Source: Mageeibacillus sp. UBA5438
GTDB taxonomy: Bacteria; Bacillota; Clostridia; Saccharofermentanales; DTU023
Reading direction: 5' to 3'
Assembly (NCBI GenBank): GCA_002427535.1
Contig: DIRK01000043.1
Coordinates: forward strand, 1-45,467
Length of the DNA stretch: 45,467 nucleotides
The notes under the pieces were generated by a model. The model searched no databases. It was not told the origin of the DNA and was given only the letters and a program-made list of their open reading frames with translations. How positions within the stretch are numbered: position 1 is the stretch's first letter; the number at the start of each line of letters is the position of its first letter. Made by a program: the position numbers and the translations under genes. Of this stretch, positions 24,048-32,423 are shown piece by piece.

Positions 24048-25880
24048 ATGGGAAAAATTATTGGTATTGATTTAGGCACAACCAACTCAGTCGTATCGGT
24101 GATGGAAGGCGGCGAGCCGGTCGTCATTCCGAACGCCGAAGGCAGTCGCACCACACCGTCGGTGGTCGCGTTCACGAACACAGGCGAACGCCTTGTGGGG
24201 CAGATCGCAAAAAACCAAGCACAAAAGAACCCCGACCGCACCGTCTTGTCGATTAAACGTGAGATGGGCACCGATCATAAAATCAACATCGACGGTAAAA
24301 CCTTTACGCCGCCTGAGATCTCCGCCATGATCTTGCAAAAACTAAAGCATGACGCGGAAAGCTATCTGGGTGAAACCGTGACGCAGGCGGTGGTCACTGT
24401 ACCGGCCTACTTTTCTGACTCACAACGTCAGGCGACAAAAGACGCAGGCCGTATCGCGGGCCTGACCGTGGATCGTATCATCAACGAGCCGACCGCGGCG
24501 TCCTTGGCCTACGGCCTTGACAAGGAGCACGATCAGAAAATCGTCATCTTTGACTTGGGCGGCGGCACCTTTGACGTGTCGATCCTTGAGATCGGCGACG
24601 GCGTGTTTGAAGTGAAATCGACTTCAGGCAACACGCGCCTTGGCGGCGATGACTTTGACAGCAAGATCGTCGACTGGATGGTCCAGACGATGAAGCAAGA
24701 GCAGGGCGTCGACCTGTCAGGCGATCGTTTGGCCATGCAGCGTCTTCGCGAAGCGGCCGAAAAGGCCAAGGTGGAATTGTCAAACGTATTGACGGCCTCC
24801 ATTAACCTGCCCTTTATTACGGCCGACCAGGATGGTCCGAAACACTTGGATCTGTCCTTAACACGTGCGAAGTTTGACGATATGACAGCGGACCTCGTTG
24901 AAAAGACCAAGGGTCCCCTCACCGCGGCGATGAACGACGCGGGGTTGAAACCGGCGGACATCGACAAGATTTTGCTGGTCGGCGGTTCCACGAGAATCCC
25001 GGCTGTGCAGGAGATGGTGCGCAGTTACTTTGGCAAAGACCCCTTCAAGGGCATTAACCCTGACGAATGTGTCGCGATGGGCGCCGCCATTCAGGGCGGT
25101 ATCCTGGCCGGTGACATCGACGATATGATCCTGATTGACGTGACCCCCCTCACACTCGGTATTGAGACCCTGGGTGGTGTCATGACACGCATGATCGACC
25201 GTAACACCCGGATCCCGACGAGCAAGAAAAAAGTCTTCTCAACGGCGGCCGACGGCCAGACTCAGGTGGAAGTTCATGTGTTGCAGGGCGAACGTGAGAT
25301 GGCAGCCGGCAATAAGTCGCTTGGGCGTTTCATCTTGGATGGCATCGCTCCGGCACCGCGCGGAATCCCGCAGATTGAGGTCAGCTTTGACATCGACGCC
25401 AACGGTATCGTGAACGTCTCAGCGATTGACAAGGGCACGAACCGTGAGCAGCATATCACGATTACAGCCTCCTCCAATCTATCCGACGCGGACATCGATC
25501 AGGCGGTGAAGGACGCGGAGCGTTTCGCGGAAGAAGACCGCAAGAAGAAGGACGAAGTCGACACCAAAAACCGCGCCGAGACGACCATTTATGAGACTGA
25601 AAAACTCATGAAAGAGTCGGGCGACAAGTTTGAAGAACCCGACAAGCAGGCGATTGAGGAGCATCTGTCCAAGCTGCGTGACAGCCACGACAGAGGCGAT
25701 CTGGACGCGATGAAGTCTGACATGGAGGCCTTGAGCCAAGCGGTCTACAAGGCATCCGAGGCCATGTATAAAAAGACTCAGGAACAGGCGCAAGAAGAGC
25801 AGGCCCCCCACCAGGAGCCTCCGGCGGAGCCTGGTACCTATGAGGCCGACTTTAAAGATGTCGGTGGTGATCAGGAATAA
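24048..25880 (+). CDS. dnaK: Chaperone DnaK (Hsp70)
   Basis: 610 aa. The ATPase domain begins 'KIIGIDLGTTNSVVSVMEGG' and has 'IFDLGGGTFDVSILEIGDG' and 'ILLVGGSTRIPAVQEMV'. The substrate domain has 'DVTPLTLGIETLGGVMT' and 'IDANGIVNVSAIDKGT', and the helical lid ends in a Glu/Gln/Pro-rich tail. The N-terminal domain lacks the extra block seen in Gram-negative DnaK (QIAKNQAQKNPDRTVLSIKR runs straight on), in keeping with a Firmicute. ATG 24048 is preceded by AACGAGG. It is transcribed with hrcA and grpE. Confidence 0.98.
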   Translation: MGKIIGIDLGTTNSVVSVMEGGEPVVIPNAEGSRTTPSVVAFTNTGERLVGQIAKNQAQKNPDRTVLSIKREMGTDHKINIDGKTFTPPEISAMILQKLKHDAESYLGETVTQAVVTVPAYFSDSQRQATKDAGRIAGLTVDRIINEPTAASLAYGLDKEHDQKIVIFDLGGGTFDVSILEIGDGVFEVKSTSGNTRLGGDDFDSKIVDWMVQTMKQEQGVDLSGDRLAMQRLREAAEKAKVELSNVLTASINLPFITADQDGPKHLDLSLTRAKFDDMTADLVEKTKGPLTAAMNDAGLKPADIDKILLVGGSTRIPAVQEMVRSYFGKDPFKGINPDECVAMGAAIQGGILAGDIDDMILIDVTPLTLGIETLGGVMTRMIDRNTRIPTSKKKVFSTAADGQTQVEVHVLQGEREMAAGNKSLGRFILDGIAPAPRGIPQIEVSFDIDANGIVNVSAIDKGTNREQHITITASSNLSDADIDQAVKDAERFAEEDRKKKDEVDTKNRAETTIYETEKLMKESGDKFEEPDKQAIEEHLSKLRDSHDRGDLDAMKSDMEALSQAVYKASEAMYKKTQEQAQEEQAPHQEPPAEPGTYEADFKDVGGDQE

Positions 25881-25908
25881 TTGTTCCGACATCGACATAA
25901 AGGACGAC

Positions 25909-25940
25909 GGGAGCGGGCTTCTTTTGTTATGCCCGCTCCC
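25909..25940 (+). repeat. Perfect hairpin between dnaK and dnaJ
   Basis: GGGAGCGGGC and GCCCGCTCCC form a ten-base perfect stem with a 12-base loop. No run of T follows (TATTATCAAG), so it is more likely a partial terminator or an RNA processing/stabilising element that sets dnaJ levels below dnaK. Confidence 0.7.
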
Positions 25941-25994
25941 TATTATCAAGTGTTAAGATAGGAACGGTTGTTTTTTAGAACCAGGGAGGATCAA

Positions 25995-27149
25995 GTGGCG
26001 ACAGAACGCGACTATTACGAAATATTGGGTGTGCCCCGGGATGCCGATGCTAATACGATCAAAAAGGCATTTTGGAAGCTTGCGAAAAAGTATCATCCGG
26101 ATGTGAATCCAGACGACAAGGACGCGGAGGCGAAGTTCAAAGAAGCGAACGAGGCCTACGAGGTCTTGTCGGATGAAGAAAAACGCGCTAACTACGATCA
26201 ATTCGGTCACGCGGGCGTGGATGACTCATTCAACGGCGGAGCGGCAGCCTACAATATCAACCTCGACGATCTGTTCTCGACTCTGTTTGGAAGTTTCGGC
26301 GGCTTTGGCGGCTTTGGCGGTCAACAGACGGCGCGTCGTCGGACCGGTCCTACGCGAGGCGCCAACCTTCGCTATCGTATGAACTTGGATTTCATGGAGG
26401 CAGCCTTCGGGGTCGAACGTGAAATTTCGATCAAGAAGGCCGACCGTTGCCAGACCTGCGGCGGCAAAGGGACCGCGGACGGCTCTGACCCTTCGATCTG
26501 CCCCGTCTGTGACGGCACAGGGCAGGAATATGCCCAACAACAGACACTTTTTGGACAGGTCATGACGACCCGCAGCTGTTCCAGATGCGGCGGCACAGGG
26601 CATGTCATCGACAACCCCTGCGCCACCTGTCACGGCGAAGGAACGGTCATGCGCGATAAGAAGCTCTTGGTCAACGTACCGGCCGGCATTAACGAAGGTG
26701 AGATGCTCACCTTGCGCGGCGAAGGTGAGCCGGGGCGAAACGGCGGCCCCTACGGTGACCTTTATATCCAAATCTTTATCCGGCCGCACCCTGTGTTTAC
26801 ACGCGAAGGTAACAGGACCTTCACCGAATTACCCGTCACATACGCCCAGGCCGCATTAGGCGCTGAGGTTGAAGTGCCGACGATTGACGGCCCCGTGATG
26901 CATAAGCTGCGTGAGGGAACACAACCCGGCGAGATTTATACACTCCGCGGGAAGGGGATCCCCTATATCGGACGGCCGACTGCCCGGGGTGACCATCAGT
27001 TCCGCGTCCTGATTGAGGTGCCGAGAAACCTTTCTACCGAACAAAGAGAGATGCTGCGGCAATTTGACGACAGCACCACGGATCAGAATTACGAAAAACG
27101 CGGCAGCTTCTTTGAGAAGGTAAAAAGTGCTTTTGCCTCGCGCAGGTAA
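25995..27149 (+). CDS. dnaJ: Chaperone DnaJ (Hsp40, type I)
   Basis: 384 aa from GTG 25995 (GGGAGG five bases upstream). The J domain has HPD ('KKYHPDVNPDDKDAEAK'). The Gly/Phe region is 'GGFGGFGGFGGQQ'. Four zinc-finger repeats follow: CQTCGGKG, CPVCDGTG, CSRCGGTG and CATCHGEG. The C-terminal substrate domains include 'GEMLTLRGEGEPGRNGGPYGD'. It works with DnaK and GrpE in the same cluster. The exonuclease gene begins eight bases after the stop. Confidence 0.97.
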   Translation: MATERDYYEILGVPRDADANTIKKAFWKLAKKYHPDVNPDDKDAEAKFKEANEAYEVLSDEEKRANYDQFGHAGVDDSFNGGAAAYNINLDDLFSTLFGSFGGFGGFGGQQTARRRTGPTRGANLRYRMNLDFMEAAFGVEREISIKKADRCQTCGGKGTADGSDPSICPVCDGTGQEYAQQQTLFGQVMTTRSCSRCGGTGHVIDNPCATCHGEGTVMRDKKLLVNVPAGINEGEMLTLRGEGEPGRNGGPYGDLYIQIFIRPHPVFTREGNRTFTELPVTYAQAALGAEVEVPTIDGPVMHKLREGTQPGEIYTLRGKGIPYIGRPTARGDHQFRVLIEVPRNLSTEQREMLRQFDDSTTDQNYEKRGSFFEKVKSAFASRR

Positions 27150-27156
27150 CTAATCG

Positions 27157-28110
27157 ATGGGCGCATGGGTTGTCATCGATCTTGAGTGGAACTCGGCCGC
27201 GCGCGGGGTTAAAGTCGATCCCGCACTGGCCGAAAAAATGATGTTCGAGATTATTGAAATCGGTGCCGTCCGCTTAGACGATCAGCTTCAAATCGCTGAG
27301 CGCTTTGAACGCCGTGTCAAACCCACTCTGTATAAAAGAATTCAGCACCATATCGCTCGGGTCACCAATCGCACACAGCAAAGCCTCCAGCATGGCGTGT
27401 CTTTTGAGCAGGCCTTTGGCGATCTTCTGTCTTTTAGCGGTCCCAACCCCGTATTTTGCAGCTGGGGGACCTCGGACGCTGAGGTGATGCTTGCAAACGT
27501 CCGCTTTCATAAGATTACGCCTGAACCCCTATTCAAGGGGTTAAATGTGCAGGCTGTTTTCTCAAATCTTGCTGAGGGGACCAGTCGCGGCAACCAGCGC
27601 TCCATTGAATACGCGCTCGATTTTCTACGGTTAAAAAAAGATCTTCCCTTCCATGAGGCGCTGTCCGACGCGGAATATGCCGCGCTTATTTTGCAAAGAG
27701 TCGTGGATCAGGAATGTAAAGAGGAAGAGGGAGAATCCGTCGACTCTCTTTTAAAACCCTATATTTTTGATCCTTTTTTGAACAGTCAAACAGATGAGCG
27801 CATTGAGTTGCAAAAAAAAGAAAACGTCTTAGACTACCTCGATGGACGTTCCTACGCCTGTCCTGCCTGCGGCCGGGAATTCAAAGGGCAATGGACGGAG
27901 ATAAAGCCGGATAAGAGCTGGTTTTCAAAAGGCATTTGTCCTCTCCACGGTGTCATTGAGATGACGGCGAAGCGCGCGAGGCGCACCAAAAAACCACAGA
28001 TCCAACTCCGTATAAGAATCCCTCGGGGCCCCTTGGTAGAGCCTATCCCCGAGACAGCTGAATCGGAACCGTTCATCTGGATCGATCCTGAAGCCCCTGT
28101 TCGAGAATAG
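27157..28110 (+). CDS. DnaQ-like 3'-5' exonuclease (KapD-like) with C-terminal Cys motif
   Basis: 317 aa. The DEDDh exonuclease motifs are present: 'VVIDLEWN' (D, E), the middle Asp in 'FCSWGTSDAEVM', and 'HEALSDAEYAALIL' (H, D). The layout resembles the KapD/ERI-like group that trims RNA or single-stranded DNA. From about residue 230 there is an extension: 'YACPACGREFKGQW', then 'SWFSKGICPLHGVIEM', giving C-x2-C...C-x2-H, a likely zinc finger, and a basic 'AKRARRTKKPQIQLRIRIPRG' tail. It may be read through from dnaJ. Substrate unknown. Confidence 0.8.
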   Translation: MGAWVVIDLEWNSAARGVKVDPALAEKMMFEIIEIGAVRLDDQLQIAERFERRVKPTLYKRIQHHIARVTNRTQQSLQHGVSFEQAFGDLLSFSGPNPVFCSWGTSDAEVMLANVRFHKITPEPLFKGLNVQAVFSNLAEGTSRGNQRSIEYALDFLRLKKDLPFHEALSDAEYAALILQRVVDQECKEEEGESVDSLLKPYIFDPFLNSQTDERIELQKKENVLDYLDGRSYACPACGREFKGQWTEIKPDKSWFSKGICPLHGVIEMTAKRARRTKKPQIQLRIRIPRGPLVEPIPETAESEPFIWIDPEAPVRE

Positions 28111-28119
28111 ATAAGAATC

Positions 28120-28145
28120 TGTAACCTTTCCACACCCTTGTCGTC
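28120..28145 (+). promoter_or_regulatory. ECF-sigma-type promoter of the serpin operon
   Basis: TGTAAC (28120-28125), 16 bases, CGTC (28142-28145). The AAC of the -35 and CGTC of the -10 are the hallmarks of ECF sigma promoters (compare sigma-X, -W and -M of Bacillus subtilis). No sigma-A promoter of similar quality is visible in this 71-base gap. The operon encodes its own ECF sigma factor at 30766. Confidence 0.6.
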
Positions 28146-28181
28146 TTAGAGATTGAGGACTTAAGGGGAAAGGAATTCAGT

Positions 28182-29459
28182 ATGAAAAAAGTCATTTCAC
28201 TAGGGTTGGCCCTATCGCTATGGTTGCTATCAATGACAGGCTGTGGGGGGGGCATTTCAAAACCGGTGCCGGCAGACGCTTTTGTCCTTGCAGAACCGGA
28301 CACTCCGTTAAAGGACGTCGCTCCCTATGATCTTTCCTCTGATTTTCGCGAGGCACTTTGGCGTTTTGCGAGTAAAACGGCAGGTGCCGCGCTCGAAAAT
28401 GACAAGGAGAAAAACGCGCTTTATTCACCGGTAAGTCTTTATTTTTCGCTTGCGATGTTGAGTGAGGGGGCCAAGGGTGAGACGAAAGAAGCGCTTGAAA
28501 ACTTTTTGGAACTTGACGACCCCGAGAACCTTGCCTCTGACATGCAGCGCCTTTACTCGATGATGACGGGCGAGCATGAATATTCAGAAGAACGTCTCGC
28601 CAATGCCGTTTGGTTCGATCAGGGGCTGATCAATACCCAAGGATCGGCGATCGAACAAAGCTGGCTCGATCAACTGTCAGGTCACTATTACGCCTCTGTG
28701 TTTGCTTCTGACTTTACCGATCCCGACACGGCAACAAAGATGAGTCAATGGGTGGAAGATGAGACAAAGGGCAAGATTCGTCCCGAAATCGATCTTGCGG
28801 ATCCCTTGTTGCAACTCGTCCTCATGAATACAATTTATTACTACGCCGGTTGGGCGACGCCTTTTTCGCCGGATAAGACCATGACGGATTTGTTTACCAA
28901 TTCGGAGGGAAAAACGATCAAGCTGCCTTTCATGCAGGGTGTTTTTTCATTCACAAGCGCGATCGTTGATCCTCGTTTCACGGCGGTAAGCCTACCGCTT
29001 TCTAACGGTTCGATTCAACTGATCTTGCCCGAAGAAAATTTAGAGCCTGAGGATTTACTGATCGATCCGGATTTTATCAGCGATTTCAGATCGCGTGAAT
29101 GGGAGAGCTGCGAAGCACACCTTTCGATCCCCAAATTTGAGAGCCAACACAAGATCGACATCCTAAAGGCCATGGAGGATCTAGGCTTAGCTGACATTGT
29201 CCAAGACAACCCCGACTTTTCCGCCATGATCCACGTGCCCGATCAACCGACGTTCGTGGGCGCCATCACGCAGGAGACCTACATTGCCTTCAATGAAAAG
29301 GGCATTGAGGCCGCGGCATACACCGAGATTAGACTCGTGGGCGCCGGACCGGGCGTGCCTGAAGTTTTAGAGCTGGCCTTTGACAGACCCTACATTTATG
29401 TCATCTCGGATCAGGCAGGTGTACCGCTGTTTATCGGAATAGTCAGAAACCCAAAATAA
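28182..29459 (+). CDS. Serpin-family lipoprotein (first of two)
   Basis: 425 aa with a lipoprotein signal (LLSMTGC), then a serpin fold. Marks are 'KNALYSPVSLYFSLAMLSEGAKGET', 'NAVWFDQGLINTQ', 'ADPLLQLVLMNTIYYYAGW', 'SIPKFESQHKIDILKAMEDLG' and, ahead of the reactive loop, the hinge 'FNEKGIEAAAYTEI'. The loop 'RLVGAGPGVPEVLEL' precedes 'AFDRPYIYVISDQAGVPLFIGIV'. Small residues in the hinge (E-A-A-A) suggest a functional inhibitor of proteases, held on the cell surface. The bond it presents (P1) cannot be fixed by eye. ATG has AAGGGGAAAGGA upstream. Followed after 14 bases by a paralogue. Confidence 0.92.
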   Translation: MKKVISLGLALSLWLLSMTGCGGGISKPVPADAFVLAEPDTPLKDVAPYDLSSDFREALWRFASKTAGAALENDKEKNALYSPVSLYFSLAMLSEGAKGETKEALENFLELDDPENLASDMQRLYSMMTGEHEYSEERLANAVWFDQGLINTQGSAIEQSWLDQLSGHYYASVFASDFTDPDTATKMSQWVEDETKGKIRPEIDLADPLLQLVLMNTIYYYAGWATPFSPDKTMTDLFTNSEGKTIKLPFMQGVFSFTSAIVDPRFTAVSLPLSNGSIQLILPEENLEPEDLLIDPDFISDFRSREWESCEAHLSIPKFESQHKIDILKAMEDLGLADIVQDNPDFSAMIHVPDQPTFVGAITQETYIAFNEKGIEAAAYTEIRLVGAGPGVPEVLELAFDRPYIYVISDQAGVPLFIGIVRNPK

Positions 29460-29473
29460 GGGAGGAATGTCAT

Positions 29474-30739
29474 ATGAAAAAAACCTTGACTTTATTGATC
29501 GCCCTGTTACTTGTCTTGAGTACACTTATCGGATGCGCAAATAGCCAATCCAACAACGGGGTGAGTGCTTTGGCTTCACCGGGCGAAGCGGTAAAGGATG
29601 TATCTTACGGCGATGTGTCACAAAGCTTTCGCCGTTCACTCTGGGACTTTGCGGGTAAGACCTCTGCATCCGTTCTGTCGGGAGAACGGGATAAAAATTC
29701 ACTTTACTCGCCCATGAGCCTCTACTATGCCTTGGCCATGCTGGAAGCGGGAGCCGCGGGTCAAACAAAAACGGATCTGCAAGACTTCTTGTCCATGACG
29801 GAAGCATTAGATACGAGTCGGAACTTAAGAACGCTCTATGCCCTCATGACGAAGGAAGAAGAGGGGATCCAAGAGCAGATCGCAAACGCGCTTTGGATAC
29901 GCCAGGACCTTGTCGGTGAGGGTGGTAAAAAAATCAAACAGGATTGGCTGGATCAATTGAAGAATGAATTTTACGCCTCGGCCTTTGCCGTCGATTTCCA
30001 AGATCCCAAAACAGCGCCCAAGATGAGCGAATGGGTGGCGGAACAAACGCGGGGGAAGATCAAGCCCGAGATTGACTTGAATGACCCGCTGCTCCTTTTA
30101 GTGCTCATGAACACCGTGTATTTTAAAGCCAATTGGGATACGGCTTTCGATCCCGCTCACACGGTCAAGGACGTGTTCCATGGAATGGATCTGGATATCT
30201 CGGATGTGCCCTATCTGCAGGGCGCCTTTATGAGCCAGGCACTTTTAGACGATCACTACACCGCCGCAAGACTGTCCTTGACAGAGGGCAGTATCCGCTT
30301 TGTTTTGCCCGAAGAGGGGATGGATCCGGAGGATTTATTGAAGGATCCGCATCTTTTAACCGATCTTTTTGAGAGAGAATGGAAAAATGTATCGCTCAAC
30401 ATCGCGCTGCCGAAGTTTTCTTACAAGACGAAAGTGGACCTCTTAAAAGAGATGGAAGCGATCGGGTTGACAGAGATTGTAACAGTATCGCCCGATTTTT
30501 CGAACATGTTGACGACGGATGCTGAGGTGAGCGCTATCTCACAGGAAACCTTCATCGCCTTGGATGAGAAGGGCGTGGAGGCCGCGGCTTATACCGAAAT
30601 CCAGATACGGGAAACCGGGATGTTAGAACCGCCCGAACAATTGACATTAGAGCTTAACCGGCCCTTCCTCTATGTCATCTCGGATGGGGCGGGGGCGCCG
30701 CTTTTTGTTGGAATTGTGAGAAATCCGCTCGCGGATTAA
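29474..30739 (+). CDS. Serpin-family lipoprotein (second of two)
   Basis: 421 aa, a paralogue of the gene upstream with the same order of motifs: lipobox 'STLIGC', 'KNSLYSPMSLYYALAMLEAGAAGQT', 'NALWIRQDLVGEGG', 'NDPLLLLVLMNTVYFKANW', 'ALPKFSYKTKVDLLKEMEAIG' and hinge 'LDEKGVEAAAYTEI'. The exposed loop differs (QIRETGMLEPPEQLTLEL against RLVGAGPGVPEVLELAF), so the two should inhibit different proteases. ATG follows GGGAGG. The ECF sigma gene starts 26 bases after its stop, so this gene lies between serpin 1 and the regulators in one transcription unit. Confidence 0.92.
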   Translation: MKKTLTLLIALLLVLSTLIGCANSQSNNGVSALASPGEAVKDVSYGDVSQSFRRSLWDFAGKTSASVLSGERDKNSLYSPMSLYYALAMLEAGAAGQTKTDLQDFLSMTEALDTSRNLRTLYALMTKEEEGIQEQIANALWIRQDLVGEGGKKIKQDWLDQLKNEFYASAFAVDFQDPKTAPKMSEWVAEQTRGKIKPEIDLNDPLLLLVLMNTVYFKANWDTAFDPAHTVKDVFHGMDLDISDVPYLQGAFMSQALLDDHYTAARLSLTEGSIRFVLPEEGMDPEDLLKDPHLLTDLFEREWKNVSLNIALPKFSYKTKVDLLKEMEAIGLTEIVTVSPDFSNMLTTDAEVSAISQETFIALDEKGVEAAAYTEIQIRETGMLEPPEQLTLELNRPFLYVISDGAGAPLFVGIVRNPLAD

Positions 30740-30765
30740 AGGAGCGCTCGTGATAGAATCTCGTC

Positions 30766-31326
30766 ATGATGGATGACGCAATTTTAGATCTCTATTTTGA
30801 GCGATCGGAAGAGGCGCTTGCCGCCACGATGGAAAAGTACGGCACGTTGTTAAGGAGCCTTTCATGGAACATTCTGGGAAATGAAGAGGATGTCGAAGAA
30901 TGCATGAGCGATACCTACATGGCGGCGTGGGAGACGATTCCGCCTGAACGCCCCGAGTACTTTAAAGCGTACCTGTGCAAGATCGTTCGCAATTTCTCAC
31001 TCGATCGTGTGAGAAGGAAAACAAGAGAAAAGCGCGGAGGGGGTCAAGTCCCGCTCATCTTGGATGAATTGACAGAAGTCCTGCCCTCCGATGAAGATAC
31101 CAACCGTTTTGTGGAACGAAAGGAATTTTCAGAGGCTATAAGCGATTACCTGCGCTCACAGCCCGCTAGAAGAAGAAAAATCTTCTTACAGCGATACTAT
31201 TACGCCTCTCCGATCCGAGCGATCGCACAGGAGGAAAATACTACAGAAGGGGCCGTAAAGGTGCTGTTGCACCGGATGCGGCGTGAATTGAAACAATTTT
31301 TAATCAATGAGGGATATGGTGAATAA
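30766..31326 (+). CDS. ECF-type RNA polymerase sigma factor
   Basis: 186 aa. Region 2: 'LRSLSWNILGNEEDVEECMSDTYMAAWETIPP' (read in parts), then 'FKAYLCKIVRNFSLDRVRRK'. Region 4: 'RRRKIFLQRYYYASPIRAIAQEENTTEGAVKVLLHRMRREL'. It has no membrane segment, unlike the sigma factor at 883. An ATG at 30769 is the alternative start; the ribosome binding site is poor (GGAGCG is 19 bases away). It lies directly behind two serpins and overlaps the next gene, whose product looks like its anti-sigma factor. It probably drives the promoter at 28120. Confidence 0.92.
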   Translation: MMDDAILDLYFERSEEALAATMEKYGTLLRSLSWNILGNEEDVEECMSDTYMAAWETIPPERPEYFKAYLCKIVRNFSLDRVRRKTREKRGGGQVPLILDELTEVLPSDEDTNRFVERKEFSEAISDYLRSQPARRRKIFLQRYYYASPIRAIAQEENTTEGAVKVLLHRMRRELKQFLINEGYGE

Positions 31327-32026
31327 CAAAGATACAAAATTGCATCAACTTTTTGACAGCTTGTCATCCATAGACGGCGATCTTTTGGCGGATGTCTCCC
31401 CGGCGAAACCTTCGCCCCCCATTCAACGAAAAAGATGGACGCGCTGGCAGCGCTATGCGACGGTCGCGGCCGCCTTACTGGTCGTTGTCGCAGGCGGGAT
31501 GATTGGGCATTTGTTTTTGAAAGGGTCGATAAACATGACCCGAGAGGGCGCCGCCCCCATGGACTACGAGTCAGCCGCAGAACGAGGGCGTGACACACAA
31601 TTTGGCGGAACAGCGGGTACCCAGACGAACGTCTTGGGTGAGGGGTCCCAAAGCTATGATTCAATCGATCAGCTCGTCTACGATTCGCCTTTTATTTTCC
31701 AAGGAGTATTGCTTTGGACAGAAGAAATAGAAGACGGCGATGAATGGTACTGGGAAGGCTACACGGTGACACAATCCTTTAAAGGAGTCGAAAAGAACGA
31801 ACAACTACGGATCCGGGGACTTCTGGGACAAGAAAAAAAGGAAGGTTCTGAATACCTTGTTTTTGCCAATGACGGACAGATGAGCTTCGAAATTTTGAGT
31901 GATAAAAGCCTCGACTTGTCATCTGTCAGCGATCCAAGCCTACTTTCTTGGCTCGTTCGGGATCGATTCGACGACGATTATGCGCATCTCATCGAGACAT
32001 CCTTGGCTTCAATCGAAGATCCGTAA
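31319..32026 (+). CDS. Probable membrane anti-sigma factor
   Basis: About 235 aa from GTG 31319 (GAGGG five bases upstream) or 239 aa from ATG 31307; both overlap the sigma gene. The N-terminal cytoplasmic part has 'LFDSLSSIDGDLLADVSP', a phrase common in clostridial anti-sigma-like proteins, then a basic stretch (RKRWTRWQRY) and one membrane helix (VAAALLVVVAGGMIGHLFL). A Gly/Ala/Thr-rich extracellular linker follows (SAAERGRDTQFGGTAGTQTN) and then a beta-rich outer domain ('LVYDSPFIFQGVLLWTEEIEDG', 'GYTVTQSFKGVEKN', 'GLLGQEKKEGSEYLVFAND', in part). The outer domain is suited to sensing an external signal such as protease attack. No zinc motif is seen. Confidence 0.7.
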   Translation: MNNKDTKLHQLFDSLSSIDGDLLADVSPAKPSPPIQRKRWTRWQRYATVAAALLVVVAGGMIGHLFLKGSINMTREGAAPMDYESAAERGRDTQFGGTAGTQTNVLGEGSQSYDSIDQLVYDSPFIFQGVLLWTEEIEDGDEWYWEGYTVTQSFKGVEKNEQLRIRGLLGQEKKEGSEYLVFANDGQMSFEILSDKSLDLSSVSDPSLLSWLVRDRFDDDYAHLIETSLASIEDP

Positions 32027-32052
32027 GCTCCGTCACAAGTCGCGATCTTTCG

Positions 32053-32081
32053 TTGACTTATGAACGCTTGGGATGTACACT
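32053..32081 (+). promoter_or_regulatory. Promoter of the cobalamin-riboswitch operon
   Basis: TTGACT (32053-32058), 17 bases, TACACT (32076-32081). Transcription is predicted to begin at about 32088, just ahead of the riboswitch. Confidence 0.6.
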
Positions 32082-32088
32082 TGGAAGT

Positions 32089-32268
32089 GACAATTGAAAC
32101 ACGACCGTGTGAAGGGAAACAGGTGCAAATCCTGTGCGGTGCCGCCGCTGTAATCTGAGTGTTTCTCCCAAGGCAAAAGCCGGCCACTGAAGTATCGGGA
32201 AGGCGGGAAGAAACAAAAGGGATAAAACCTTTAGCTCATAAGCCAGAAGACCTGCCGGTTGTGTGGAC
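32089..32268 (+). ncRNA. Cobalamin (B12) riboswitch
   Basis: All the marks of the class are present: 'GGTGCAAATCCTGTGCGGTG' with 'CCGCCGCTGTAATC' after it, 'GCCACTG' with 'GAAGTATCGGGAAGGC', and the B12 box 'AGCCAGAAGACCTGCC' at 32241-32256. An eight-base helix pairs ACACGACC (32099-32106) with GGTTGTGT (32257-32264) and closes the core. It controls the terminator at 32331 in the 397-base gap between the anti-sigma factor and the propeller gene. Confidence 0.97.
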
Positions 32269-32298
32269 GTAACGGAACAACGGTTTATTGTGCGTTAC
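32269..32298 (+). repeat. Hairpin in the riboswitch expression platform
   Basis: GTAACG (32269-32274) and CGTTAC (32293-32298) can pair around an 18-base loop. It lies between the B12 box and the terminator and may belong to the antiterminator fold. Confidence 0.4.
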
Positions 32299-32330
32299 GG
32301 ATCAGGGTGCAATGCTTCGGTAAATACGGA

Positions 32331-32366
32331 CCGCGGATCTGCTAAAAGCAGATTCGCGGTTTTTTT
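32331..32366 (+). terminator. Riboswitch-controlled intrinsic terminator
   Basis: CCGCGGATCTGCT and AGCAGATTCGCGG form a 13-base stem with one G-U pair, an AAA loop and seven T after it. It ends 58 bases before the first start codon, so B12 binding is expected to stop transcription here. Confidence 0.92.
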
Positions 32367-32423
32367 GTGCCCCTCCGAAAGCCGGACTGTTCCAATTTCT
32401 TGAAATAAGAAAGGGAGCACAAC

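Noticed and set aside
26298..26325. Repeated GGCTTTGGC units
   Set aside because: They encode the normal Gly/Phe-rich linker of DnaJ.
30750..30776. Short GTG-started ORF overlapping the second ECF sigma start, similar to the leader at 854
   Set aside because: It ends after eight codons in another frame and the sigma gene has its own ATG; most likely chance.
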